A stretch of 43,451 bases of DNA from a virus. Where the stretch lies: the IMG/VR virus record IMGVR_UViG_3300020182_000065, positions 1 to 43,451 of that record; one strand, given 5' to 3'. Below are positions 32,269-40,753 of the stretch, one piece after another (position 1 is the stretch's first letter; every line of letters begins with the position of its first letter). The position numbers were made by a program, and so were the translations under genes. The notes under the pieces were generated by a model. It saw only the letters and a program-made list of their open reading frames with translations. It was not told where the DNA came from and searched no databases.

Positions 32269-33327
32269 ATGAAAGTGTGCCTCTTAGGTGATACTCATTT
32301 TGGTGTACGTAACGATTCGTTGGCGTTTCATCGATACTATGACAACTTCTACACAAACCAGTTCTTTCCTTATATAGAAAAACATGGTATTAAAACAGTT
32401 ATTCAGCTGGGTGATTTGTTTGATCGCAGGAAGTATATCAACTTTGTTTCTCTGTCAGAAAGCCGCAGGTATTTTTTTGACAGGTTACAGGAGTTTGATA
32501 TTGATTTTCATGCGTTGATTGGCAATCACGATATCTTCTGGAAAAATAGTGTGGAAGTAAACTCTCCAGATTTGTTACTTCGAGGTTATGATAACATTAC
32601 TCTGTGGCAGGGGCCGGGTTCTCTGACCGTGGGTAATACGGTGTTTGATATGATACCTTGGATTTGCAAGGATAATCAGGAAGAGATCTTCAACTTTATT
32701 GATAGAAGTAACTCTCCATTTTGCATTGGTCATTTTGAGTTGGCTGGTTTTCAGATGATGAAAGGTATTCCGTCTCACGATGGTATGAACTCCGATTTTC
32801 TTGATCGATATGATTCTGTATACAGTGGGCACTTTCACACACAATCTCAAGTGGGCAAGATCCGCTACTTGGGAACTCCATACGAGTTGTTTTGGAATGA
32901 CTATAACGATCCTAAAGGGTTTTGGATATTTGATACTGATACCTCTGAGATCGAGTTTGTAAAAACGCAATATAATATGTTTCAGAAGATTTACTATGAC
33001 GATTCTAAGGATATGCCTGATATTGATTTTGATGACTATGCAGATTCTTATGTTAAGATTGTCGTACTGAATAAACAAAGTCCATATTTATTTGACAAAC
33101 TGCTCGATGAGCTGTATAATGTAGATCCTGCAAACATTTCTGTGATAGAAGATTTTGCGGATGAAACTCTTGGTGATATAGATTCTGAGTTGATCGATCA
33201 GGCAGAAGATACTCTGACGATTTTATCTAACTATATTGACCAACAAAACATTGATGAATCTGAGGAGGTAAAAACTCTTATGCGTGAATTATATGTTGAA
33301 GCATTATCTCAGGAGACTATTGCGTGA
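32269..33327 (+). CDS. 47: Recombination endonuclease subunit gp47 (Mre11-like)
   Basis: The product is 352 residues (T4 gp47 is 339). With gp46 it forms the Mre11-Rad50-type nuclease that resects DNA ends for recombination-dependent replication and host DNA breakdown. The calcineurin-type phosphoesterase motifs are clear: GDTHFG at residues 7-12, QLGDLFDRRK near 47, GNHD near 84, GHFELAG near 154 and SGHFHTQ near 186, which supply the dinuclear metal ligands. The stop overlaps the start of gene 46 by 4 bases (GTGATC region), giving coupled synthesis of the two subunits. Confidence 0.97.
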   Translation: MKVCLLGDTHFGVRNDSLAFHRYYDNFYTNQFFPYIEKHGIKTVIQLGDLFDRRKYINFVSLSESRRYFFDRLQEFDIDFHALIGNHDIFWKNSVEVNSPDLLLRGYDNITLWQGPGSLTVGNTVFDMIPWICKDNQEEIFNFIDRSNSPFCIGHFELAGFQMMKGIPSHDGMNSDFLDRYDSVYSGHFHTQSQVGKIRYLGTPYELFWNDYNDPKGFWIFDTDTSEIEFVKTQYNMFQKIYYDDSKDMPDIDFDDYADSYVKIVVLNKQSPYLFDKLLDELYNVDPANISVIEDFADETLGDIDSELIDQAEDTLTILSNYIDQQNIDESEEVKTLMRELYVEALSQETIA

Positions 33328-35039
33328 TCGTATTCAGAACATTAAAGTATAAAAACTTTTTGTCTTCAGGAAACTATTTCACGAAAATTGAACTGGACAA
33401 AGAAATTTCCACCCTGATTCTTGGTGCTAATGGCTCGGGTAAGTCTACCATGCTAGATGCTTTGTGTTTTAGTTTGTTTGGTAAGCCTTTTCGGAATATC
33501 AATAAGCCACAATTGGTTAACAGCATCAACCAAAAAAATGCGGTGGTTGAGGTTGAGTTTGATGCTGGTAATAAATCCTATCGTGTTGTTCGTGGTATGA
33601 AGCCTAACATCTTTGAGATTTATTGTAACGGCAAGTTCTTGAATCAAGACGCTGCAGTAAAAGATTATCAAGATACTTTAGAAAAGGTTATTCTGAAACT
33701 GAATTACAAGTCATTCACACAGATTGTGATATTGGGTAGTGCCTCGTTTACACCTTTTATGCAGTTGTCTGCGGCTGACCGTAGATCTATTATTGAAGAT
33801 TTGCTGGACATTCGAATTTTTACCACTATGAATTCCTTACTAAAGGAAAGACACTTAAAACTAAAAAACGAGGTGTCTAACACAAAATATAAATCAGATT
33901 CTGTTGAAGAAAAGATTGATGTACACAAGCAATATATCGATGATATCACGAGAGATAACAAAGAAAAGGTTGCTGTTCTGCAAGAACAAATTGATGATGA
34001 GCAGATTCAGATAGAAAAGCGCAAAGATGATCTTGATAGTTTGGAGTCTGCTCGTAACTCACTGCAAGAAGACGTAAAAGTCGCCTCGTCGGTTTCCGAT
34101 AAACTAAAAAAACTAGAAGATGTTCGTAAAGATCTAAGCCGTACCGTCAAGAAAATTGATAGTGAAATTTCTTTTTATGAGGGTAACGATGAGTGCCCTA
34201 CTTGCAAGCAGGATATAGACGGTGTTTTTAAGTCTAGTGTGCTTTCTGAGCGGGCAAATAAAAAGATTCAGGTGAGCGAAGGTTTGTCAGAACTGAAGTG
34301 CAAGCATAAGTCTCTGAAAGAGCGTATGGAGTCTATCAATGAATCTATGAATAAAATCGACAATTTACAAAAACGAATTGTTAGTCTACAGAGCGAAAAC
34401 ACGGCATCCCAGAAATATATTGGTTCACTACAACACGAAATTTCTAGATCAGAATCGGCTAAAAATAACATCAAAGAGCAGCAAGAAAAGCTTGCCAAAT
34501 ACGAACAGGAACTGCTTGATATCGAGGATAATATCCGCATAATGCTCGATGAAAAACATCATCAGGAGATTGCATCTACCTTGCTCAAGGATACTGGAAT
34601 TAAAACTAGAATCATCAAACAATACATTCCGATTATAAACAAGTTGGTGAATAAGTATTTGGCGTCTATGGATTTCTTCGTGAACTTCAATCTTGACGAA
34701 GCGTTCAAAGAAACTATCAAGTCTAGGCACCGCGATGACTTTTCGTATTCTTCCTTCTCTGAGGGTGAGAAACAGCGGATTGATATGGCACTAATGCTGA
34801 CTTGGAGAACCATTGCAAAACTCAAGAACTCAGCTAGCACAAATATTTTGCTTTTGGATGAAGTCTTTGATTCTTCTCTCGATAATAATGGAACAGAGGA
34901 TCTTATGAAACTTCTCAATATGCTAGAAGCGACTAATCTATTTGTTATTAGCCATAAGGGTGATATCCTGCAAGACAAGTTTGCTGATGTTATGAAGTTC
35001 GAAAAGCACAATAATTTTTCTCGGATGGTAGAGCAATGA
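33324..35039 (+). CDS. 46: Recombination endonuclease subunit gp46 (Rad50-like)
   Basis: The product is 571 residues (T4 gp46 is 560). It has the ABC-type split ATPase layout of Rad50: Walker A GANGSGKST near residue 34, two coiled-coil arms (about 185-280 and 310-420), a zinc hook CPTC near residue 291, and at the C-terminus the signature FSEGEKQRIDMAL near 480 and Walker B LLLDEVFDSSLD near 510. The start is an ATG that follows an overlapped TGA of gene 47. It shares its last 4 bases with the next gene, the GNAT/oxygenase fusion, so the enzyme cluster is in the same transcript. Confidence 0.97.
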   Translation: MIVFRTLKYKNFLSSGNYFTKIELDKEISTLILGANGSGKSTMLDALCFSLFGKPFRNINKPQLVNSINQKNAVVEVEFDAGNKSYRVVRGMKPNIFEIYCNGKFLNQDAAVKDYQDTLEKVILKLNYKSFTQIVILGSASFTPFMQLSAADRRSIIEDLLDIRIFTTMNSLLKERHLKLKNEVSNTKYKSDSVEEKIDVHKQYIDDITRDNKEKVAVLQEQIDDEQIQIEKRKDDLDSLESARNSLQEDVKVASSVSDKLKKLEDVRKDLSRTVKKIDSEISFYEGNDECPTCKQDIDGVFKSSVLSERANKKIQVSEGLSELKCKHKSLKERMESINESMNKIDNLQKRIVSLQSENTASQKYIGSLQHEISRSESAKNNIKEQQEKLAKYEQELLDIEDNIRIMLDEKHHQEIASTLLKDTGIKTRIIKQYIPIINKLVNKYLASMDFFVNFNLDEAFKETIKSRHRDDFSYSSFSEGEKQRIDMALMLTWRTIAKLKNSASTNILLLDEVFDSSLDNNGTEDLMKLLNMLEATNLFVISHKGDILQDKFADVMKFEKHNNFSRMVEQ

Positions 35040-36127
35040 AAGCGTGGCAGCATGGGTACGATCTAGATTATCTAAAAGATATAGAAAAATTGTTTGATGA
35101 CTACAATCAGTATACTTTATCGCCTTTTGCTAAGTACAAGAAAAATAACATTGCGGAGTCTTTACACAAGAACAGGCTGATATTATTAGATGATGCGCGT
35201 TTGGAAGTTGCCGAGTCTAAAGCTAAGTCTAAGATCAAGGTGTATGGTAATACTGTGCTGGGTGAGAAGCTATCCGGTGATATTACTATATCAAAGTTGT
35301 CGGGTAACATTTCTACACTGAAAAATAAAATTAATGAGTACACTGCAGACTGTTGGCTATACGTGTGGGCAGAAAATAATTCGCACGTTGAGTTGGCGAA
35401 GGAATGTGGGTTTTGTGAAGTTGGACCTAAGATTACTTCATACGGAGAAATCTATAAGATATATTATCGGGGCGAGTCGAGAGAGTTTCCTGAGATAGAC
35501 CCTGTTGAGTTTGTTGGTATCAAAAAAGTTGATAATGTTGATGGGGATTTAATTGAGTCGATACGATCTAAACTGGACAAACTACCCGAGTTTACAAATC
35601 ATTATAGCAACTATAACAAAGGAAAGTCTTGGTCTGCATTATCTTTGCGCGGATACACCGATGACCCTGCGTTTATCACTAAACCTTCCGAGATGTCGGA
35701 TGCGTGGAAAAAAGATCACGTAGGTATTGACTTTACCCTACAAGATAGTGTATTATATAATCTGTTCCCTGAAGTGAGGGATCTGATAGAACCTTACGGT
35801 GATGATGTTCATCGTGTCAGATTTATGTTATTGAAACCTAAGTCTGGTGAATTGAGTCGCCATACGGATCAAGTTGACCCCGATTCTGGTGGCTCTTTGG
35901 GGAAGTTGGCACGATTACATTTTCCTATCGTAACAAATGATATGGTTATGTTTACAGTCTGGGATACTGATGGAGTAGAACAGAATGTTAGTATGAGTGT
36001 TGGTGAGTGTTGGTTTCTTGATACGAGGAAGCCTCACAAAGCAGTGAACTTCGGTTCCGAAGACCGAATACATTTAGTTGTTGATGTTGTGACTAAGGAA
36101 TCTTTATATGGAAAACTTATTGGTTGA
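35036..36127 (+). CDS. Fusion of a GNAT-like domain and an Asp/Asn hydroxylase-like 2OG-Fe(II) oxygenase
   Basis: The product is 363 residues. Residues 1-146 end in LYVWAENNSHVELAKECGFC and KITSYGEIYKIYYRG, which resemble the acetyl-CoA-side end of GNAT acyltransferases. Residues about 180-363 look like an aspartyl/asparaginyl beta-hydroxylase cupin: ELSRHTDQ (His276, Asp278), ARLHFPIVTND, LDTRKPHKAVNFG (distal His334) and DRIHLVVD (Arg344, expected to hold 2-oxoglutarate). The substrate is unknown. It overlaps gene 46 by 4 bases and the PLP-fold gene by 20. A role in modifying a base, an amino acid or a protein is open; see the cluster finding. Confidence 0.7.
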   Translation: MKAWQHGYDLDYLKDIEKLFDDYNQYTLSPFAKYKKNNIAESLHKNRLILLDDARLEVAESKAKSKIKVYGNTVLGEKLSGDITISKLSGNISTLKNKINEYTADCWLYVWAENNSHVELAKECGFCEVGPKITSYGEIYKIYYRGESREFPEIDPVEFVGIKKVDNVDGDLIESIRSKLDKLPEFTNHYSNYNKGKSWSALSLRGYTDDPAFITKPSEMSDAWKKDHVGIDFTLQDSVLYNLFPEVRDLIEPYGDDVHRVRFMLLKPKSGELSRHTDQVDPDSGGSLGKLARLHFPIVTNDMVMFTVWDTDGVEQNVSMSVGECWFLDTRKPHKAVNFGSEDRIHLVVDVVTKESLYGKLIG

Positions 36128-36908
36128 TGATTATTTAAAGTTGCTTGCTGGTTGGCAAGATCCAAACCCCGCGCCTGTGATAGAGGAATATGATGGCGTA
36201 TCTGTAGTGCGTGATGACTTACTAAACTATGGTAGTAAGATTAGATTTATTGATTATTTTGTTGGTCACGCAGAAGAAAACAGAGATGTGGAAGAGTGGG
36301 TGTTTGGGTCTTGCCCCGCAACTGGATATGCACAGATAAGTTTGCCTGTAGTATGTTCTAAGTATGGTAAGAAAGCAGTTTTGTTTATGGCAGAGAGGAG
36401 TATGGACAAACTCCACAACTACCAGAAGCGGGGGATAGAACTCGGTGCTGAATATCACTGGGTTAAGATGGGAATGCTCAATGTTACACAATCCCATGCG
36501 CGTAAGTATGTAGAAAAGTCTCCATCTACACGCCGAGTTCTACCCCTTGGATTGGAACACGAAACTGTTCTGGCTTCCATCATAAAAGTCGCTCAGGATT
36601 TACCTATCAAACCAGACGCGGTGTGGTCTGTAGGATCGTCCGGTACTCTTAGCAGGGGATTGCAGTTGGCGTTTCCTGATGCAGAAATCCATGTTGTTCA
36701 AGTTGGGCATACAATGAAGGAGAATGAAATAGGTAGAGCAATCCACCACATTTCCCCTTATAAATTTGATCGTCCTGTCAAGGAAAAGGAGATGCCCCCG
36801 TTTCCTTCAGCTCCTACCTACGATGCTAAAGGTTGGAAGCCTATGATGGATTATTACGAGACTCACGATAAACCACAAAATATTTTGTATTGGAATGTTG
36901 CTTTTTAG
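36108..36908 (+). CDS. PLP-dependent fold-type II enzyme (ACC deaminase / D-cysteine desulfhydrase-like)
   Basis: The product is 266 residues, shorter than typical bacterial ACC deaminases (about 330). The N-terminal VSVVRDDLLNYGSKIRFIDY matches the RDDL-GGNK-R motif, placing the PLP Schiff-base lysine at Lys44. ATGYAQISLPVVCSKYGKKA and VLFMAERSMD follow the pattern after the lysine, and DAVWSVGSSGTLSRGLQLAF near residue 170 resembles the glycine-rich phosphate-binding loop. The reaction is unknown; family members open or eliminate from small amino acids. It begins inside the upstream gene, so the two are coupled. Presence in a phage replication block is unusual. Confidence 0.7.
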   Translation: MENLLVDDYLKLLAGWQDPNPAPVIEEYDGVSVVRDDLLNYGSKIRFIDYFVGHAEENRDVEEWVFGSCPATGYAQISLPVVCSKYGKKAVLFMAERSMDKLHNYQKRGIELGAEYHWVKMGMLNVTQSHARKYVEKSPSTRRVLPLGLEHETVLASIIKVAQDLPIKPDAVWSVGSSGTLSRGLQLAFPDAEIHVVQVGHTMKENEIGRAIHHISPYKFDRPVKEKEMPPFPSAPTYDAKGWKPMMDYYETHDKPQNILYWNVAF

Positions 36909-36926
36909 GAAAAACTGTGTTATAAT
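36898..36926 (+). promoter_or_regulatory. Probable sigma70 promoter upstream of the acidic unknown gene
   Basis: TTGCTT and TATAAT separated by 17 bases, across the stop of the PLP-fold gene. The -35 box is weak, but the -10 box is perfect and transcription would start near 36933, before the Shine-Dalgarno of the gene at 36951. Confidence 0.5.
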
Positions 36927-36950
36927 ATGCATTCAACTGGAGATTATATT

Positions 36951-37610
36951 ATGCGAAGATTTAAGATTTATACTGGGCGGTATGGTGGTGAACTTACTAT
37001 TGGTAGGATTTCTCAAGAACTTTTTGATAATTTAAAGTATGCAGATGAAGATGTTATTATCGAGAATTTTGATGGCTGGGATTCTGATTTAGCATGGCAT
37101 GACATTGATGATATCGAACATATTAGCGGACCTTTTGCTGATAATGAATATGATGTTTTCGAAGTAAATTCTGAAGACGAGGAGATTGCCGAAGTAGGGC
37201 GATTTAGATACAATGGTCTGTATGCCCGTGAAGCATATTTGTATGATATCAGTGCTCATGCTGCACGCCCAGAAGGTGCACCTGCACCAATCACACCAGA
37301 ACTGCAACCGGTGCTTCATTTCTTTAGTGAGGAGAAGGGTGGGTTTGGTGAGGTTTATATTGAGACTGAAGGTGACTTTGACCCTGCTAAGTTGTGTATC
37401 GGTACTGTCGAAACGGATCTGGCTGAGATCATTGATGAGTACTACTATGATGGTAAGCAAGTGGAACCGGACCTAGATTTTTGTGATACTGTGGGTAAAG
37501 GTTACTATGCCAAAGTCGGGGCTATGAATATGGAATGGCACGATAATCGATCCAACTATGGTCCTGATAGTGAGTTCGTTAAAGAAGCTTTGGAATACTA
37601 TGAAGAATAA
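36951..37610 (+). CDS. Acidic protein of unknown function
   Basis: The product is 219 residues from the ATG at 36951, which follows CTGGAG; an in-frame ATG at 36927 overlaps a -10 box and is less likely. It begins RRFKIYTGRYGGELTIGRIS and has many Asp and Glu (DNEYDVFEVNSEDEEIAEVG). A second half repeats this theme: GFGEVYIETEGDFDPAKLCI and EIIDEYYYDGKQVEPDL. Both halves have GGELTIG-like and GFGEVYI-like strands followed by acidic turns, which hints at two related domains. I recognise no family. It lies in the enzyme cluster, directly before dCMP deaminase. Confidence 0.65.
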   Translation: MRRFKIYTGRYGGELTIGRISQELFDNLKYADEDVIIENFDGWDSDLAWHDIDDIEHISGPFADNEYDVFEVNSEDEEIAEVGRFRYNGLYAREAYLYDISAHAARPEGAPAPITPELQPVLHFFSEEKGGFGEVYIETEGDFDPAKLCIGTVETDLAEIIDEYYYDGKQVEPDLDFCDTVGKGYYAKVGAMNMEWHDNRSNYGPDSEFVKEALEYYEE

Positions 37611-38076
37611 ATTTATTGTTGCGTATATGAAAGTTGCAAAAACTTTCGCTGAGATGAGCTACGCCAAGAGAGCTAAAGTTGGTGCTATCATTGTTAAGGA
37701 TGATAGGATTATCAGCATTGGGTATAATGGTATGCCTTCCGGTTGGGATAATGACTGTGAGTTGCAAGTTCTGCCCAGCTGGGCGGGCAGCATAAATGAC
37801 ATCCCCGAAGAGGATCACGACACTTATGTGACATATGTTTCCAAACCAGAAGTGCTTCACGCAGAGGCTAATGCTATTGCTAAAGTTGCGCAGAGTTCTG
37901 AGTCGTGCAAGGATGCTATATTATTCACGACTCATATACCCTGCATCGAATGTGCCAAGTTGATTCATCAGAGTGGGATTCGAAAAGTATATTATGATGA
38001 AGAGTATAATGCAAATAAGGGTTCTGGTAAGCATTTCTTACACAACTGTGGGACAGAGTTGGAACAGGTTTTATGA
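37600..38076 (+). CDS. cd: dCMP deaminase
   Basis: The product is 158 residues from the ATG at 37600, which overlaps the upstream gene; T4 Cd is 193. The reaction converts dCMP to dUMP for thymidylate synthesis. The zinc-dependent deaminase motifs are HAE at 87-89 (His87 zinc ligand, Glu89 proton shuttle) and PCIEC at 114-118 (Cys115, Cys118). The substrate loop KRAKVGAIIVKDDRIISIGY and NGMPSG are typical of dCMP deaminases. A start further upstream at 37558 would add residues unlike this family. The stop overlaps the methyltransferase start by 4 bases. Confidence 0.92.
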   Translation: MKNKFIVAYMKVAKTFAEMSYAKRAKVGAIIVKDDRIISIGYNGMPSGWDNDCELQVLPSWAGSINDIPEEDHDTYVTYVSKPEVLHAEANAIAKVAQSSESCKDAILFTTHIPCIECAKLIHQSGIRKVYYDEEYNANKGSGKHFLHNCGTELEQVL

Positions 38077-39653
38077 AATATTTTTACGAAAAGAACAACC
38101 ACTTAATCGATCATAAGGTGAACAAAACTTTTGACGAAATTCTGTGGATGTCTGATCAAGAATTTCGTGATTGGTTTATTGAGTTGCGAAAAACCGTTGC
38201 TCAAATTTGGGATGACTATGGCAATCCTCCTAGAGTTGGTAAAGATGAGGAGGACATCAAAAAACAGTTTAAGAAAATGGCTGGATATCCTGTACACGAG
38301 TTCGAGACTATTGACGAACTTACTGGTGAGTCTGATATCATTAGAAATCATTCTGGGTTAGGTAATGCCGTGAACCAATGGTTTCCTACCATGATGAAGA
38401 CGCGAATAAACTATAGTGAAAAAGATGTGGGGTTATCAATCTACGATCACTTTGCCAAGGATGAGTTGTTAGAAAAAACAATAAAGTATGCGCGCCGACA
38501 TTTCAAGCGAGATTCGTTCTATCAGCATTCTCGTACTATGATGGTTGGTGAGGAAATCGTGGTGGGTAGTGTGAGGCACACACTAACCGATGTCAAGAGT
38601 TTTGTTGAATGGTTTGAAAGTAAAGCCCGACAGTACGGCACACACGATTACTGGATCGAACACAAGAAAGGTATTGACTACTCTGGGTATAACGAAAAGA
38701 TTAATAAAGTTGAGTTTTTACTATTGACAAAGGAGCAACTTTTAGAGTATAATATACCCGAGTCGTGCAAAACCAACATTGATTATGAAGACAAAGAAGG
38801 ATTCATATATACGATTCGTTTTTATGAGAAGGGGCAGAAACTTTTCCCTGCCGGATACCGAGCGTTCCGAGTTTCTTGGTGTCAGTATGCGGTAAACTTT
38901 CCACCTATGACGGCAAAGTATTTGTATGAAAAGTACACAAAGCACATTGAGAATCAAGATACGATTAAGATTTATGACCCGTCTGCTGGGTGGGGTGGGA
39001 GATTGTTAGGAGCTATGTCAGTTAGGTCTCCTCACAAGATACACTATATTGGAACCGATCCAAATAAAGACCATACGATTACTTTGCCTGACGGAAGTTT
39101 GAGTACTAAATACCATGATGTTGCTAGATTCTATAATGAGACTAAGAACGAAGCTGTCTTGTTTAAGAAGTCTCATACACACGAAATCTATCAGTTGGGT
39201 TCAGAAGTTATTGGTGAAAATCCAGACTTCCAGAAACATAAGGGTGAGTTGGATATGGTATTTACTTCGCCTCCTTACTTTTCAAAGGAAGCGTACTCTG
39301 AAGATGATGAGCAGTCCTACAAGAAGTTTGATACATATGAAGTATGGCGTGACGGATTTTTAAAACAAACACTAAAAACTGCGGTTGAGTATTTGCGTAA
39401 CGATAGGTATTTGCTGTGGAATATTGCAGATATAAAACTCGGAAAAAATATGCTACCGTTAGAAAACGATAGCAGAGAAATTCTGGAGGGTTTAGGAATG
39501 ACCTATAAAGGTGTTCTTAAAATGGCTCTTGCTAGAATGCCAGGCGCGAATCGAATAGATTCCGAAACTGGCGAAGCAACTATGAAAAATAGTTGCAAAA
39601 TAAACGGGAATATTACTAAATATGAACCCGTATTTGTTTACTACAAACCTTAA
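38073..39653 (+). CDS. SPPY-type DNA methyltransferase with large N-terminal domain
   Basis: The product is 526 residues. The C-terminal part has AdoMet-binding motif I as YDPSAGWGGRLLGA near residue 303 and catalytic motif IV as TSPPYF near 397, in the order expected for amino (N6-adenine or N4-cytosine) methyltransferases. WNIADIKLG near 448 fits a later motif. The N-terminal 290 residues (NHSGLGNAVNQWFPTMMKTR, GYRAFRVSWCQYAVNFPPMT) are not a methyltransferase core and could recognise substrate. No restriction partner is adjacent. It could protect phage DNA or take part in base modification with its cluster neighbours. The target base is not predictable here. Confidence 0.78.
   Translation: MKYFYEKNNHLIDHKVNKTFDEILWMSDQEFRDWFIELRKTVAQIWDDYGNPPRVGKDEEDIKKQFKKMAGYPVHEFETIDELTGESDIIRNHSGLGNAVNQWFPTMMKTRINYSEKDVGLSIYDHFAKDELLEKTIKYARRHFKRDSFYQHSRTMMVGEEIVVGSVRHTLTDVKSFVEWFESKARQYGTHDYWIEHKKGIDYSGYNEKINKVEFLLLTKEQLLEYNIPESCKTNIDYEDKEGFIYTIRFYEKGQKLFPAGYRAFRVSWCQYAVNFPPMTAKYLYEKYTKHIENQDTIKIYDPSAGWGGRLLGAMSVRSPHKIHYIGTDPNKDHTITLPDGSLSTKYHDVARFYNETKNEAVLFKKSHTHEIYQLGSEVIGENPDFQKHKGELDMVFTSPPYFSKEAYSEDDEQSYKKFDTYEVWRDGFLKQTLKTAVEYLRNDRYLLWNIADIKLGKNMLPLENDSREILEGLGMTYKGVLKMALARMPGANRIDSETGEATMKNSCKINGNITKYEPVFVYYKP
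38724..38753 (+). promoter_or_regulatory. Possible intragenic sigma70 promoter in the methyltransferase gene
   Basis: Perfect TTGACA and perfect TATAAT hexamers separated by 18 bases, in the middle of the coding region. It could produce a shorter transcript for the 85-residue gene downstream or a truncated methyltransferase domain. Confidence 0.45.
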
Positions 39654-39663
39654 GGAGTTTAGT

Positions 39664-39921
39664 ATGATTACTATTGATGGTACAGAATACACTGAAGAGC
39701 AACTAACCGATACCCAAAAGTATTTGGTGGCTCAAGTGCAGGATATTCAGGGAAAAATGCAAAACTTGCAATTCCAACTTGATCAGTTGAATGTTGCTAA
39801 AGATGCGTTTTCAAATCAGATTGTGACTTCGGTGCGAGAAGCACAAGAAGCTGAAGCAGAATCTGGTTCTGATGAGCCTACTACTGAAGTTGCGGCTGAT
39901 CCTGCTACTGCAGCGCAATAA
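39664..39921 (+). CDS. Small coiled-coil protein (DUF6447-like)
   Basis: The product is 85 residues from the ATG at 39664, preceded by AAGGAG; an in-frame start at 39622 lies inside the upstream gene. It begins ITIDGTEYTEEQLTDTQKYL, followed by a heptad-like helix (VQDIQGKMQNLQFQLDQLNV) and an Ala/Glu-rich tail. The start TIDG-(E/K)-(Y)-L plus the paired helix resembles the small uncharacterised family I recall as DUF6447. Function is unknown. A strong terminator follows eight bases after the stop, so it closes the enzyme-cluster operon. Confidence 0.7.
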   Translation: MITIDGTEYTEEQLTDTQKYLVAQVQDIQGKMQNLQFQLDQLNVAKDAFSNQIVTSVREAQEAEAESGSDEPTTEVAADPATAAQ

Positions 39922-39928
39922 CATTAAT

Positions 39929-39952
39929 GGGCGAAGATATTCGCCCTTTTTT
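39929..39952 (+). terminator. Intrinsic terminator before gene 45
   Basis: A 7-bp stem, GGGCGAA and TTCGCCC, with a GATA loop and six T. The -35 box of the gene 45 promoter begins two bases later, so one operon ends and the next begins. Confidence 0.93.
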
Positions 39953-39953
39953 G

Positions 39954-39982
39954 TTGACTTTTTAAATATTATGCTATATAAT
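39954..39982 (+). promoter_or_regulatory. Sigma70 promoter of gene 45
   Basis: TTGACT and TATAAT separated by 17 bases, immediately after a terminator. Transcription would start near 39989. Confidence 0.85.
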
Positions 39983-40008
39983 GAGGTAAATTTATGCCAG
40001 AGGTGAAT

Positions 40009-40677
40009 ATGAAACTTAGTGAAGATACATTGAATGTTCTTAGAAATTTTTCTATTATCAATCCTAGCTTAGTGTTTAAGCAAGGTAATGTTATTAGAAC
40101 AATTTCCAAGCAAGAAAATATTTTGGCACGAGCCACTGTTGATGATTCTTTCGACAATAATTTCACGATTTATGATTTGAACAGATTTTTGTCTGTGCTG
40201 TCATCTATGGATAATCCTGATATTGGTGTTGATGGCGGTTCTTCTTTGGTAATTTCTGATGATAAATCTAAGGTTCGCTATGGATTGTCCGATGAAGTTT
40301 TGGTTGTGTCTCCGCCCCAAGATGACATCGAGTTATCGAATGCCAAAATCCACTTCCGTCTGAATTCTGACAACTTTACTAAGATTGTGAAAATGGCTGG
40401 TGTGATGGGACTGCCTAACATTGTAGTTAGAGGTGATCGCAAAAATATTTCCATTGCCGCAATCGATGTGAAAAATGCCGACAGTGATGTTTTTTCTATT
40501 GATGTCGGTGAAACTTCGTTGGAGTTTCAAACTATTTTTAACTATGAAAATCTGAAGATTGTAAATGCAGATTATGATGTGTCAATTTCTACTGATGGAA
40601 TCTCGCATTTCTCACGAGTTGCTGGAAATCTTGATTATTGGATTGCTACGGAGTCTGGATCTTCATTCGTTGAATGA
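40009..40677 (+). CDS. 45: Sliding clamp gp45
   Basis: The product is 222 residues (T4 gp45 is 228). The trimeric clamp tethers the DNA polymerase and, in T4, also activates late transcription by touching gp55 and gp33. I chose the ATG at 40009 because the protein then begins MKLSEDTLNVLRNFSIINPS, like T4 MKLSKDTTALLKNFATINSG, and because GAGGTG precedes it; the in-frame ATG at 39994 lies about five bases after the predicted transcription start. Further T4-like blocks are NFTIYDLNRFLSVLSSMDNP and SVDIG-type strands near the C-terminus. It forms a one-gene operon flanked by terminator and promoter. Confidence 0.93.
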   Translation: MKLSEDTLNVLRNFSIINPSLVFKQGNVIRTISKQENILARATVDDSFDNNFTIYDLNRFLSVLSSMDNPDIGVDGGSSLVISDDKSKVRYGLSDEVLVVSPPQDDIELSNAKIHFRLNSDNFTKIVKMAGVMGLPNIVVRGDRKNISIAAIDVKNADSDVFSIDVGETSLEFQTIFNYENLKIVNADYDVSISTDGISHFSRVAGNLDYWIATESGSSFVE

Positions 40678-40724
40678 CCCCCAATTTTAAGCTGTTTTTG
40701 TGTTTCTTGATATTAGTATATGTA

Positions 40725-40753
40725 TTGACACAGTTGCCAATTTATGCTAAACT
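40725..40753 (+). promoter_or_regulatory. Sigma70 promoter of gene 44 with extended -10
   Basis: TTGACA at 40725-40730 and TAAACT at 40748-40753 with 17 bases between them. TGC immediately before the -10 box adds an extended -10 element. It lies 27 bases before gene 44. Confidence 0.8.
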
